From contig NZ_KQ440395.1 in NCBI RefSeq assembly GCF_001281175.1, positions 362,484 to 410,612 of the forward strand: 48,129 nt of DNA, given 5' to 3'. This stretch comes from Apilactobacillus apinorum (GTDB taxonomy: Bacteria; Bacillota; Bacilli; Lactobacillales; Lactobacillaceae). Both the position numbers and the translations under genes were made by a program. A model generated the notes under the pieces. That model searched no databases. It had not been told where the DNA came from and saw nothing but the letters and a program-made list of their open reading frames with translations. Positions 29,034 to 38,937 of this stretch are shown one piece after another. Positions within the stretch are counted from its first letter, which is position 1; each line of letters begins with the position of its first letter.

Positions 29034-29073
29034 AAAAAAAGCCATTGATATTGATATAGTCAATGGCTTTTTT
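29034..29073 (+). terminator. Terminator after cshA
   Basis: AAAAGCCATTGA and TCAATGGCTTTTTT form a strong stem around an AT-rich loop. Confidence 0.92.
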
Positions 29074-29131
29074 GTACATAAAGACTTACAATGAAATAAA
29101 TATTCCATTATTAATTGGAGGAAAGATTAAT

Positions 29132-30250
29132 ATGGTTGTAGGAAATCACAGAAATGCACAGATTTTAATTAGTGAAAGTGCTGTGCAACATAACATAAGA
29201 CAAGAAAGAAAACGTTTAAAAGATTCAGACAGTTTATTTGTAGTCGTCAAAGCTAATGGATATGGTCATGGTGCTGTGAACATTGCTAAGATTGCTGAAC
29301 AAGCGGGGGCAGATGGATTTTGCGTTGCTATTTTAGATGAAGCCTTGGAACTACGTGAAGCTGGAATTGAAAAACCATTACTAGTATTAGGGTTAACTGA
29401 CGTTCAATATTCATCAATTATGGCTGAAAAGAATATTTCAGTTACCATTTCTTCTTTAGAATGGTTAAAAGAAGCAGATGCGTTATTAGAGCATCAAGGT
29501 TTACCAAAATTAAATGTGCATGTCGGTTTAGATACCGGAATGGGAAGAATCGGTTTCCAAACTAAAGAAGAATTTTCAGAAGTTGTAGATTACTTAAAAT
29601 CTTCGCCAAATCTGAATTTTGAAGGTGTTTACACTCATTTTTCAAAGGCAGATTCTAAAGATGAAGAATATTTTAATTTGCAAGTTGAACGATTTAATGA
29701 TTTAATTTCTGTTATAGATACATTACCTAAGTATGTACATGTGTCTAATTCTGCTACTAGTTTATGGCATGCTAGCTGCAATGGGAATATGATTCGCTTT
29801 GGGGTGGCAACATACGGATTAAATCCGTCAGGTGGAGAACTAAAAGAACCATTTGATTTAAAGCCAGCAATGAGCTTAACTAGTGAGGTTATTTATTGTA
29901 AAAAGATTGAAGCGGGTAGAGCTGTTGGCTATGGTGCTACATATGTAGCACCTGCTGCTGAATGGATTGGCACGGTTCCATTAGGTTATGCCGATGGAAT
30001 CGTGAGAAAATTGCAAGGATTTAAACTATTGGTAAACGGTAAATTTTGTCCAATTGTCGGAAGGATTTGTATGGATCAGTTAATGATTCGTTTAGATGAA
30101 CCTGTGCCAGTTGGAACTAAGGTTACAATTGTGGGTCAAGATGGTGGAGAAAATATTTCTTTGCAAGACATTGCCACATATTGTGATACAATTCATTATG
30201 AAGTAGCTTGCTTATTTACAAACAGACTCCCACGGATTATTGTCAAATAA
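29132..30250 (+). CDS. alr: Alanine racemase
   Basis: A 372-aa PLP enzyme interconverting L- and D-alanine for peptidoglycan and teichoic acid D-alanylation. The PLP lysine is Lys40 in VVKANGYGHGAV; the second catalytic base is Tyr267 in VGYGATYVAP; GRICMDQLMIRL and PLGYADGIVR are further family motifs. The start is ATG 29132 with TTGGAGGAAAG upstream; an earlier in-frame ATG lies in the cshA terminator. The MazE-like gene begins 19 bases after its stop, the classic alr-mazEF order of Firmicutes. Confidence 0.96.
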   Translation: MVVGNHRNAQILISESAVQHNIRQERKRLKDSDSLFVVVKANGYGHGAVNIAKIAEQAGADGFCVAILDEALELREAGIEKPLLVLGLTDVQYSSIMAEKNISVTISSLEWLKEADALLEHQGLPKLNVHVGLDTGMGRIGFQTKEEFSEVVDYLKSSPNLNFEGVYTHFSKADSKDEEYFNLQVERFNDLISVIDTLPKYVHVSNSATSLWHASCNGNMIRFGVATYGLNPSGGELKEPFDLKPAMSLTSEVIYCKKIEAGRAVGYGATYVAPAAEWIGTVPLGYADGIVRKLQGFKLLVNGKFCPIVGRICMDQLMIRLDEPVPVGTKVTIVGQDGGENISLQDIATYCDTIHYEVACLFTNRLPRIIVK

Positions 30251-30269
30251 TGATTTTGAGGAGACCAAA

Positions 30270-30494
30270 ATGCCAGCAAAGAATCAATTTATTTACTCAG
30301 TAAATCGCATTTCTGTTTTAAAAGCCAGTTCCAATCATACTTGTGATGACTTAAAATTAAGTCAAAGTAGGGTTGTGATTAGTCCGTGCTTTAACGATTA
30401 TTTAATCGTTAAGGGACTAATTGCTGGATATACTGAAATGACCGAAATTAACCGTGAAATATCTGAAGAATTCACATTATGTGATGATCTTTAG
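30270..30494 (+). CDS. MazE/EndoAI-like antitoxin, divergent
   Basis: A 74-aa protein between alr and mazF, where MazE (EndoAI) lies in Bacillus. Its C-terminus GYTEMTEINREISEEFTLCD (53-72) resembles, from memory, the toxin-binding tail of Bacillus EndoAI (GYMEMAKINLNIASEAHFAE): GY-x-EM-x2-IN-x2-I-x2-E is shared. The N-terminal half is short and does not show a convincing ribbon-helix-helix, so DNA binding may be weakened. The start is ATG 30270 with GAGGAGA upstream. It is 60 bases ahead of mazF. The antitoxin call rests on position plus the C-terminal motif. Confidence 0.68.
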   Translation: MPAKNQFIYSVNRISVLKASSNHTCDDLKLSQSRVVISPCFNDYLIVKGLIAGYTEMTEINREISEEFTLCDDL

Positions 30495-30554
30495 AAGTAT
30501 TACGATAGATTAGATCGTTTTTATGAAGTTAAGAATGGATAGGGGATGTTTACA

Positions 30555-30908
30555 ATGGCTAACGTTGATATTAAACGTGGCGATGTGTTTTATGCTGACC
30601 TATCACCTGTTGTTGGTTCAGAACAAGGTGGGATGAGACCGGTATTGATTGTACAAAATAATATCGGTAACCACTATAGTCCGACCGTGATTGTAGCCGC
30701 AATTACTGCTAGAATTTCAAAACCAAAAATGCCTACTCATGTGGCAATTAGCGCTGATAAGACTAGAATCGAAAAAGATTCCGTCATCTTGTTAGAGCAA
30801 ATTAGAACAATTGATAAGCAACGATTACATGATCGAGTTGATCATTTAAGTGATAAGTTTATGAAACGGGTAGACGAAGCGCTGAAATTAAGTGTGGGTG
30901 TTCAGTAA
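30555..30908 (+). CDS. mazF: MazF/PemK-type endoribonuclease toxin
   Basis: A 117-aa toxin that cuts single-stranded mRNA at short sequences. Signature segments are the N-terminal [29 protein letters not shown], the catalytic-arginine region [16 protein letters not shown] and the [16 protein letters not shown] segment with serine/threonine and arginine active-site residues. The start is ATG 30555 behind TAGGGGA; an in-frame ATG at 30546 overlaps that site. It is probably co-transcribed with alr and the MazE-like gene and is followed by a strong terminator. Confidence 0.94.
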   Translation: MANVDIKRGDVFYADLSPVVGSEQGGMRPVLIVQNNIGNHYSPTVIVAAITARISKPKMPTHVAISADKTRIEKDSVILLEQIRTIDKQRLHDRVDHLSDKFMKRVDEALKLSVGVQ

Positions 30909-30918
30909 TAATATACAT

Positions 30919-30951
30919 AAAAAAAGGATGCGAATTATTCGCATCCTTTTT
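30919..30951. terminator. Bidirectional terminator after mazF
   Basis: A perfect 14-bp stem AAAAAGGATGCGAA/TTCGCATCCTTTTT with a TTA loop separates convergent mazF and the CBS-ACT gene. Confidence 0.95.
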
Positions 30952-30965
30952 GTTTGGGATAATGA

Positions 30966-31607
30966 TTATTTTTCGTCAGCTAAATCTTCAATTTCAGCAA
31001 CTCTGAAACCTTTTCGTTCTAGAGCAGCAGTAATTCGTTTTAGTAACTCTAAATCAACATCTGCAGGGAGGGTGAACATAACTCTGTGAACTAGTTCGCC
31101 TTCTTGCGCGTCTAAACTGATAACGCTGGCAATTGCAGTGTACTTAGTAATGATCTTAGACATTGCTTCTAGATCACCACGATTACCTGGAGCTAAAACT
31201 GTGACTACATAACTACCAACATTGACATTCCATGATTGTGATAGCATATCCAATAATCGAGTATGAGTTAGAATACCATAAAAACGATTATTATCATCTA
31301 AAACTGAGATATATGGTAAGTCTTTGATTGAGAAGAAAATGTGGAAGAAAGCGGAGTTTACATTAATAAACTTAGTAGCATTCTTTAATAGTGTTGTAAC
31401 AGGTTGTGACATATCACCACCTCGTGATTTGTGACGGTAGATATGCATTTTATAGATGTTACCTCTAAAAATGGTTCCAGTTTCATCTAGAATAGGGATA
31501 CATCTGTATCCCGAATCTTCTAATGTTTTTAACGCTTCCTCTAATGAAACATTTTCGGAAACAGTAACTAAACTCCCTTTAGGCTTAACTAATGACTTCA
31601 AAAGCAT
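30966..31607 (-). CDS. CBS-CBS-ACT protein (CbpA-like)
   Basis: A 213-aa cytoplasmic protein with two CBS motifs (about 1-62 and 67-125) followed by an ACT-like domain (about 131-205: NVGSYVVTVLAPGNRGDLEAMSKII and following). This CBS-ACT architecture matches the Listeria c-di-AMP-binding protein CbpA and the AcuB-like group. A ligand-sensing, adenosine-nucleotide-binding role is likely; c-di-AMP binding is inferred. AAGGGAGG precedes the ATG, and TGTTAAAAT is a probable extended -10 upstream. It stands alone between two terminators, next to ldh. Confidence 0.8.
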   Translation of the reverse strand: MLLKSLVKPKGSLVTVSENVSLEEALKTLEDSGYRCIPILDETGTIFRGNIYKMHIYRHKSRGGDMSQPVTTLLKNATKFINVNSAFFHIFFSIKDLPYISVLDDNNRFYGILTHTRLLDMLSQSWNVNVGSYVVTVLAPGNRGDLEAMSKIITKYTAIASVISLDAQEGELVHRVMFTLPADVDLELLKRITAALERKGFRVAEIEDLADEK

Positions 31608-31700
31608 ATTAAAACCTCCCTTTTAATTATTAGAATTTTTCTCATAAACTAATTTTAACATAAAACTAAATTAATGTGTCGACAAATATCATTTAATTCA

Positions 31701-31731
31701 AAAGAAAAAGCCGAGGCGCAATGCACCTCGA
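31701..31731 (-). terminator. ldh terminator (minus strand)
   Basis: Read on the minus strand, CGAGGTGC-ATT-GCGCCTCG forms a GC-rich stem followed by a T-rich tract. Confidence 0.85.
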
Positions 31732-31737
31732 CTTAGT

Positions 31738-31762
31738 TAATCTAATTAATTTATTAATTAGA

Positions 31763-31765
<3 letters not shown>
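31738..31765. repeat. Perfect 12-bp inverted repeat across the ldh stop codon
   Basis: TAATCTAATTAA (31738-31749) and TTAATTAGATTA (31754-31765) with a 4-base spacer form a fully AT-type hairpin that contains the ldh stop codon, 7 bases before the GC-rich terminator stem. Confidence 0.8.
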
Positions 31766-32763
<998 letters not shown>

Positions 32764-32856
32764 TTAATTTGGAAAATAGTAATTACAAAGCATGAAAAAA
32801 TATCAGGTTTTTCCAGATTTCGATAGGTTTCACTTCGGATAATAGGGGCCAGACTA

Positions 32857-32865
32857 TGATATAAT
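32857..32865 (+). promoter_or_regulatory. pth extended -10 promoter
   Basis: TGATATAAT (32857-32865), 36 bases upstream of the pth start, is identical to the ldh -10. No clear -35 is visible. Confidence 0.65.
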
Positions 32866-32901
32866 TTACATATTATTGTTACGAAAAAGGAGCGTTTTTT
32901 T

Positions 32902-33459
32902 ATGAAGATGATTGTGGGATTAGGAAATGTGGGACCACAATATAAAGAAACCAGACATAATACTGGTTTTATGGCAATCGATGCATTTGCTGAAAAACAC
33001 GGAGTAGAGTTAAATACTCAAAAGATGGAAGCTAAAATTGGCACTACCACCATTAATGGTGAAAAAGTAATGTTAGTGGAACCACTTACTTTCATGAATG
33101 AATCAGGTCGTTCAGTCGGACCACTAATGAAATACTTTAAGTTAGATTTAAGTGACTTAATAGTAATATATGACGATATGGATTTACCTGTCGGCAAAAT
33201 CAGATTAAGAACACACGGTTCAGCTGGTGGTCACAATGGAATTAAGAGTCTAATTGCGCACCTACAGACTGATAAGTTTAACAGAATCAAAGTGGGAACT
33301 GACCACCCAACTAACGAAAGTGTCGTTAACTATGTATTAGGTCAATTTACTAAGGATCAAAGAATTGATTTAGATCCTGCATTAGATCGTACTGTTGATG
33401 CAATCGAAGAATTTATTGATGGGGTCGACTTTAACAAGTTGGAAAACAAATATAATTAA
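32902..33459 (+). CDS. pth: Peptidyl-tRNA hydrolase
   Basis: A 185-aa enzyme that frees tRNA from stalled or dropped-off peptidyl-tRNA. GLGNVGPQYKETRHNTGF (6-23) contains the catalytic His in TRHN; the usual GLGNPG has Val in place of Pro. TFMNESGRSV, DDMDLPVGKIRLR and GSAGGHNGIKSL are the other family motifs. AAAGGAG precedes ATG 32902. mfd follows after 22 bases, the standard pth-mfd unit of Firmicutes. Confidence 0.97.
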   Translation: MKMIVGLGNVGPQYKETRHNTGFMAIDAFAEKHGVELNTQKMEAKIGTTTINGEKVMLVEPLTFMNESGRSVGPLMKYFKLDLSDLIVIYDDMDLPVGKIRLRTHGSAGGHNGIKSLIAHLQTDKFNRIKVGTDHPTNESVVNYVLGQFTKDQRIDLDPALDRTVDAIEEFIDGVDFNKLENKYN

Positions 33460-33481
33460 TTAATCAGAGGGGATAACGGTT

Positions 33482-36400
33482 TTGGAATTAAGTCAATTTT
33501 TTACACAATTACCACAGTTTGAAACAGTTGTAGAAGATTTACAGCCGAAGCATCGTCAACTAGTGACCGGATTATCTGGTTCAGCTAAGACAATGATGAT
33601 TGTGGCTTTATTTAATGAAACTAAAAAGAATATCTTAATCGTGACAGATACGCTTTCCAGATGTGATGATATCGTAGAAGACTTGCAAAACGTTATTGCT
33701 GAAGATGATGTAATTGAGTTTCCAGTGGAAGAAGTTTTAGCAGCTGAGGTTGCTACTAGTTCACCTGAATATAAGGCTACTCGTGTGCAAACATTGGCGG
33801 CGTTGTTAGGGGATGAACCTAAAATTGTGGTGACTTCTGTTTCTGGAACCAAGCGTATTTTGCCATCAGTAGATGATTTTAAAGCTGCTAATTTAACGAT
33901 TAAAGTTGAAGATGATATTGATTTAGATCAAGTTCGGAATCAGCTTTATCAAATGGGATACGTCCCAGAAAAAATGGTGGCAGCGCCGGGAGAATTTTCT
34001 TTCCGTGGATCAATTATTGATATTTATCCATTGAACTCAGATTATCCGGTGCGAATTGATTTATTTGATACTGAAGTGGATTCATTACGTTATTTTGACG
34101 TTTCCAACCAACGAAGTGTTGAAAATATCGAATCGATTAGTATTTTACCGGCAACAGATATGGTGTTAACTGCCAATCAAAAGGATGAAGCCATTAATAA
34201 GTTGTCTGATTTATTGGCAAAACGTCAACCTCAATTATCGGATGAAGAACAACAATTACGACTATCCAATACAGTCGAAGGACTTCTATCAGATGCGAGA
34301 CAAGGTGTCATCACTCCTGATTGGTTAATGTATGCCAAATTAATTTATGATAACGAAACCACGATTTTTGATTATTTAGATCAAGAAGGAGTGGTCTTAT
34401 TTGACGACTACAGCCGGATTTTAGAAAACAATCAACAATTAGTCGAAGAAGAACAAGCGTGGGCGGATGATAAGTTTGAACATGGTGAAATCGTTGCTAA
34501 TGATTTATATACAGTTGATTTTAGAGAACATTTTCACCAAATTAAGCAAGCAGAAGTCTTATTATCATTATTTCAAAAGGGATTAGGAAACTTAAAACTC
34601 ACCCAGTTAAATGATATTAAAGTGCGTCCAATGCAAAAATTCTTCGGTCAAATGCCATTGTTGAAGACTGAAATCGACCGTTGGCACAGACAAGATGATA
34701 CCGTTGTTATTTTGGTAAAAGACAAAGCTAGAATGCAAAAGGTGACCCAAACGCTTGCTGATTTTGAAATTAAGGCAACGCAAACTAACGGTGATGAAAT
34801 TCTAGAACACCAAGTGCAAGTTGTTAATGAACGATTAAAAAATGGTTTTGAATTACCAATCAAACAATTAGCGGTAATTACTGAATCAGAAATGTTTACG
34901 ACCGTGCATAAAAAAAGAGCCCGTCGTCAAACCTTCTCTAATGCCGAAAGAATTAAGAGTTATACCGATTTAAAACCGGGTGATTACGTTGTTCATGCTA
35001 ACCATGGGATTGGTAAGTATGAAGGTATGAAAACAATGGAAGTCGATGGTAAGCACCAAGACTACATGACCATTGCTTATCAAAATAATGCCAAGTTGTT
35101 TATTCCGGTTACGCAATTAAACTTAATTCAAAAATATGTTTCATCCGAAGATAAGCATCCGAGAGTTAATAAATTGGGTGGAAGTGAATGGCAAAAGACG
35201 AAGTCAAAAGTTCAAGGCAAGATTGAAGATATTGCCGATGACTTGATTGAACTTTATGCTAAACGTTCTAACCAACAAGGCTATGCTTTCCCTGAAGACG
35301 ATGAATACCAAGAAGAATTCGAAGCAGCGTTTCCATATCAACCAACACCTGATCAAGTGAAGAGTTCAGAAGAAATTAAACGTGATATGCAACAACCACA
35401 TCCGATGGATCGACTATTAGTTGGGGATGTTGGTTATGGAAAGACAGAGGTTGCCTTGCACGCTGCATTTAAAGCAGTCGAAGCAGGAAAACAAGTTGCC
35501 TTTTTAGTACCGACAACTGTTTTAGCTCAACAACACTATGAAACAATGGTCAATCGTTTTGAAGGATTCCCAGTCTCAGTAGCGGTGCTTTCAAGATTTA
35601 GAACTAAAAAACAAGTCGAAGAAACTAAAGCAGGTTTATTGGATGGTTCAATTGATATCGTTGTTGGAACGCATCGTTTATTATCAGATGATATTAAATT
35701 CGCTGATTTAGGACTATTAATGGTTGATGAAGAACAACGTTTTGGGGTTAAACACAAGGAAAAGATTAAGCAACTTCGTTCCAATGTTGACGTTTTAACC
35801 CTAACTGCAACACCAATTCCTAGAACATTGAATATGTCGATGATGGGAGTGCGTGATTTATCAGTTATCGAAACCCCACCAGCAAACCGTTATCCAATTC
35901 AAACTTATGTAATGGAAGAAAACGCCGGAGCAATTCGTGAAGGAATCACCCGTGAAATGCATCGTGGTGGACAAGTCTTCTTCATGCATAATCGTGTTTC
36001 AGATATTGAAGAAACGGTGATGAAGCTACAATCCTTGGTACCAGATGCACGAATTGGTTATATTCATGGTCAAATGACCGAAAACCAATTAGAAACAATT
36101 TTGTATGATTTTGTGAATGGTGAATATGATGTCTTAGTAACTACTACGATTATTGAAACCGGAGTTGATATTCCGAACGCGAATACATTATTCGTAGAGG
36201 ATGCTGACCACATGGGATTATCTCAGTTGTATCAAATTCGTGGAAGAATTGGCCGTTCCAATCGAGTTGCCTATGCTTACTTTATGTATAAACCAAATAA
36301 GGTACTAACCGAAGTATCAGAAAATAGGTTGGAAGCAATTCGTGATTTCACTGAACTGGGATCCGGTTTTAAAATTGCGATGCGTGACTTATCATTACGT

Positions 36401-37009
36401 GGTGCCGGTAATTTATTAGGAAAGCAACAATCAGGATTTGTCGATTCAGTTGGGTATGATATGTATACCCAAATGCTAGCGGATGCCGTCGCCACAAAAC
36501 GTGGTAAAAGAGCTGAACAACGAGTGGATACTACCGTTGAAGTTGATGTTGAAGCTTACCTACCTAGTGACTACATTGATGACTCACAACAAAAAATCGA
36601 ATTGTATAAACGTATTCGTCAAATGCAAAATGATGATCAATACCGTGAATTACAATCTGATTTAATCGACCGTTTTGGTGATTATCCAACGGCAGTTGAA
36701 AACCTATTAACGATTAGTCGAATTAAAATGTATGCGGATGCTTCATTAATTGAAAAGATTCGCCAAGTACCAAAACAAATTGTAATTACACTATCGAGAA
36801 TTGGAACAGAATTTTATGATAGTAAGCAAGTCTTAAAAGCCATTGCACAAACTAGTTTTAGATCAATGGTCGGGACTGCCAACGATAAAATGCAAATAAC
36901 TTTGATTATTCAACCTAATATGGATGAACAAGAATGGTTAGCTGAATTAACTAAGTTTGTCGTGTCATTAGATAAAGAACATACAGGAAACTTAAACAAT
37001 GAAAAATGA
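33482..37009 (+). CDS. mfd: Transcription-repair coupling factor Mfd
   Basis: A 1175-aa SF2 translocase that pushes stalled RNA polymerase off DNA lesions and recruits UvrA. In order there are the UvrB-like N-terminal domains (from 1 to about 340), the RNA polymerase interaction (CarD-like) domain (about 495-560: KPGDYVVHANHGIGKYEGM), Walker A GDVGYGKT (648-655), MVDEEQRFG as motif II, the RecG-like helicase half with TTTIIETGVDIPN and QIRGRIGRS, the TRG motif and a C-terminal D7 domain. The start is TTG 33482 behind GAGGGGAT. Its last 11 bases overlap the next gene. Confidence 0.97.
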   Translation: MELSQFFTQLPQFETVVEDLQPKHRQLVTGLSGSAKTMMIVALFNETKKNILIVTDTLSRCDDIVEDLQNVIAEDDVIEFPVEEVLAAEVATSSPEYKATRVQTLAALLGDEPKIVVTSVSGTKRILPSVDDFKAANLTIKVEDDIDLDQVRNQLYQMGYVPEKMVAAPGEFSFRGSIIDIYPLNSDYPVRIDLFDTEVDSLRYFDVSNQRSVENIESISILPATDMVLTANQKDEAINKLSDLLAKRQPQLSDEEQQLRLSNTVEGLLSDARQGVITPDWLMYAKLIYDNETTIFDYLDQEGVVLFDDYSRILENNQQLVEEEQAWADDKFEHGEIVANDLYTVDFREHFHQIKQAEVLLSLFQKGLGNLKLTQLNDIKVRPMQKFFGQMPLLKTEIDRWHRQDDTVVILVKDKARMQKVTQTLADFEIKATQTNGDEILEHQVQVVNERLKNGFELPIKQLAVITESEMFTTVHKKRARRQTFSNAERIKSYTDLKPGDYVVHANHGIGKYEGMKTMEVDGKHQDYMTIAYQNNAKLFIPVTQLNLIQKYVSSEDKHPRVNKLGGSEWQKTKSKVQGKIEDIADDLIELYAKRSNQQGYAFPEDDEYQEEFEAAFPYQPTPDQVKSSEEIKRDMQQPHPMDRLLVGDVGYGKTEVALHAAFKAVEAGKQVAFLVPTTVLAQQHYETMVNRFEGFPVSVAVLSRFRTKKQVEETKAGLLDGSIDIVVGTHRLLSDDIKFADLGLLMVDEEQRFGVKHKEKIKQLRSNVDVLTLTATPIPRTLNMSMMGVRDLSVIETPPANRYPIQTYVMEENAGAIREGITREMHRGGQVFFMHNRVSDIEETVMKLQSLVPDARIGYIHGQMTENQLETILYDFVNGEYDVLVTTTIIETGVDIPNANTLFVEDADHMGLSQLYQIRGRIGRSNRVAYAYFMYKPNKVLTEVSENRLEAIRDFTELGSGFKIAMRDLSLRGAGNLLGKQQSGFVDSVGYDMYTQMLADAVATKRGKRAEQRVDTTVEVDVEAYLPSDYIDDSQQKIELYKRIRQMQNDDQYRELQSDLIDRFGDYPTAVENLLTISRIKMYADASLIEKIRQVPKQIVITLSRIGTEFYDSKQVLKAIAQTSFRSMVGTANDKMQITLIIQPNMDEQEWLAELTKFVVSLDKEHTGNLNNEK

Positions 37010-38588
37010 AAATAAATTAGCGATTATTATGAAGGGTGCGATGATTTTATCAATCGCATCTTTAATCAGTAAGGTCTTAAGTGCCGTTTATCGAGTGCCA
37101 TTTCAAAACCTAGTAGGGAATGTGGGCTTCTATGTTTTCCAACAGGTTTATCCTATCTATGGAATTGGAATGGTGTTTGCGTTAAGTGGTATGCCAATGC
37201 TGATTTCACAAGTGATATCTGAACAAGACTCAATCGAACAGCAAAAAGGACTACTGCGCCAAATATTTATTATTTTGGCCGTCTTTGGGGTAGTCGTCTT
37301 TTTGGTTGCACAATTGAAAGCCACATCCATTGCGGCAATGATGGGCGACATTCGATTAGATAGTCTAATTCGTGCAGTTAGTTGGATGTTCTTAATGATG
37401 CCAATTCTTGCTTGTTTGCGAGGATACTTTCAGGCTACTTTAGTGATGAAACCAACGGCATACTCACAAGTGATTGAACAAATTATTCGAGTCGGTTTAA
37501 TTATTTTAGCAGCGTACGTTGGGGTTCATCACGGCATTGATCCATATACAATTGGAACTTATGCGATGATTGCCACACCTTTATCTGAATTATTTTCAGT
37601 CGCAATCCTGGTTAAATACTACGTTAAAGATATTAAACGATTACCGAAAATCAAAGTGCTATCATATCGAGTATTATTCAAACGAATGGTATTTGAAGGT
37701 GGAACCATTTGTTTACTGTCATCTTTGATGGTACTAATGCAGTTAATTGATTCATTCACGGTCCGCAAAGGATTAATTATGAATGGATTATCGATGTTAG
37801 ATTCACAGGTTGTTAAAGGAATTTATGATCGTGGCCAACCATTAGTTCAATTAGGTTTAGTGATTGCGACATCATTTGCTTCTGCAATCTTGCCGTCATT
37901 AAGTTTGGCATACAGAAAAAAGAAACTTAAATCATTTCATCATTTGGCATCTGAAATGCTACGCGTTAGTATGTTTTTAACTGTTGGTGTGGCTGTAGGG
38001 ATGATTAGCCTAATGCCGCTGATTAATCGCTTATTGTTTAACAGTGTTCAACAGAATACAACAATTAGTATTTTCATGATTAGTGTGATTTTAACTACGA
38101 TGATTACCATCTATAGTAGTATTTTGCAGAGTGCAAATCATTTTAAGGTTACGATTATATCGATTATAATTGGTTTAACAGTGAAGTTATTAATCACTCA
38201 GACGATGGTAATCTATATGGGAATTATCGGAGCAAGTATTTCAACGGTGGTTAGTTTATTGATTATGCTAATGTTTACCGTTAAATTTGCTCCAAAGACA
38301 ATTGTTAATATCGAACAAAAATGGTTATTTATGTTTAAATTAGCCATCATGGCGATTGTGATGTTGGTAATTGAATTAGTATTAATGCAATTCTTAGGCC
38401 AATACGTATTTATCCGTAGTAGAAGATTACAAGCCATCATCTGGTTAGTATTATTTATCCCAGTTGGTGCCGCAGTATTTGGTGGACTAGCAATCAAGAT
38501 GAAATTATTAACTTATCAAGAATGGCAGTCAGTCCCAGTAATAAATAAGTTTATAGATAAGTGGGGATTAAAGAATGAGATTAGATAA
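36999..38588 (+). CDS. MOP-superfamily polysaccharide/lipid flippase (YabM/SpoVB-like)
   Basis: A 529-aa polytopic membrane protein with about 12-14 hydrophobic helices, of the MVF/PST branch that includes MurJ, SpoVB and YabM. It has the N-terminal KGAMILSIASLISKVLSAVYRVPFQNLVG and lacks a signal peptidase site. Relatives flip lipid-linked sugars such as lipid II; position after mfd matches yabM rather than the usual murJ (ytgP) locus. It overlaps mfd by 11 bases and rqcP by 14 bases, so translation is coupled. Which lipid it moves cannot be told from sequence. Confidence 0.88.
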   Translation: MKNENKLAIIMKGAMILSIASLISKVLSAVYRVPFQNLVGNVGFYVFQQVYPIYGIGMVFALSGMPMLISQVISEQDSIEQQKGLLRQIFIILAVFGVVVFLVAQLKATSIAAMMGDIRLDSLIRAVSWMFLMMPILACLRGYFQATLVMKPTAYSQVIEQIIRVGLIILAAYVGVHHGIDPYTIGTYAMIATPLSELFSVAILVKYYVKDIKRLPKIKVLSYRVLFKRMVFEGGTICLLSSLMVLMQLIDSFTVRKGLIMNGLSMLDSQVVKGIYDRGQPLVQLGLVIATSFASAILPSLSLAYRKKKLKSFHHLASEMLRVSMFLTVGVAVGMISLMPLINRLLFNSVQQNTTISIFMISVILTTMITIYSSILQSANHFKVTIISIIIGLTVKLLITQTMVIYMGIIGASISTVVSLLIMLMFTVKFAPKTIVNIEQKWLFMFKLAIMAIVMLVIELVLMQFLGQYVFIRSRRLQAIIWLVLFIPVGAAVFGGLAIKMKLLTYQEWQSVPVINKFIDKWGLKNEIR

Positions 38589-38847
38589 ATTTTTGAAAAT
38601 TTCAAGAATCATTAAAAGAAGAACAGTAGCAAAAGATATTGCTGATCAAGGTAGAATCACAGTTAATGACCGTGTTGCTAAATCATCATCAAACGTTGTC
38701 TCTAACGACATCTTGGTGATTAAATTTGGTAATAAAACTTTAACGGTTCAAGTAAACCAACTGTTTGAAACTACTAAAAAGGCAGATGCAGATAGAATGT
38801 ATACTGTCTTGGATGAAAAGTATGAACGTGACTTTTCTGAAGAATAA
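38575..38847 (+). CDS. rqcP: RqcP, S4-domain ribosome-quality-control factor
   Basis: A 90-aa S4-domain protein (MRLDKFLKISRIIKRRTVAKDIADQGRI) matching Bacillus YabO/RqcP. RqcP binds the stalled 50S-peptidyl-tRNA complex and helps RqcH add alanine tails to blocked nascent chains. The start overlaps the flippase gene by 14 bases. With pth upstream, this places two systems for clearing peptidyl-tRNA in one cluster. rqcH is not in the window. Confidence 0.92.
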   Translation: MRLDKFLKISRIIKRRTVAKDIADQGRITVNDRVAKSSSNVVSNDILVIKFGNKTLTVQVNQLFETTKKADADRMYTVLDEKYERDFSEE

Positions 38848-38937
38848 TTAAATTTACATTAAAAAAGCTAATTATTTGTTTATTTTTTTAAGGAATCAAT
38901 TATACTAATAAATAGTAATTTGAGAGGAGGAATCGAT

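Noticed and set aside
28820-29035. Reading frame overlapping the cshA 3' end (Val/Thr/Met-rich)
   Set aside because: It is an out-of-frame shadow of the Gly/Arg-rich repeats of CshA, with no ribosome binding site.
38855-38892. A-run and T-run between rqcP and divIC as a terminator
   Set aside because: The A and T runs could pair only weakly and there is no GC stem, so termination is not supported.
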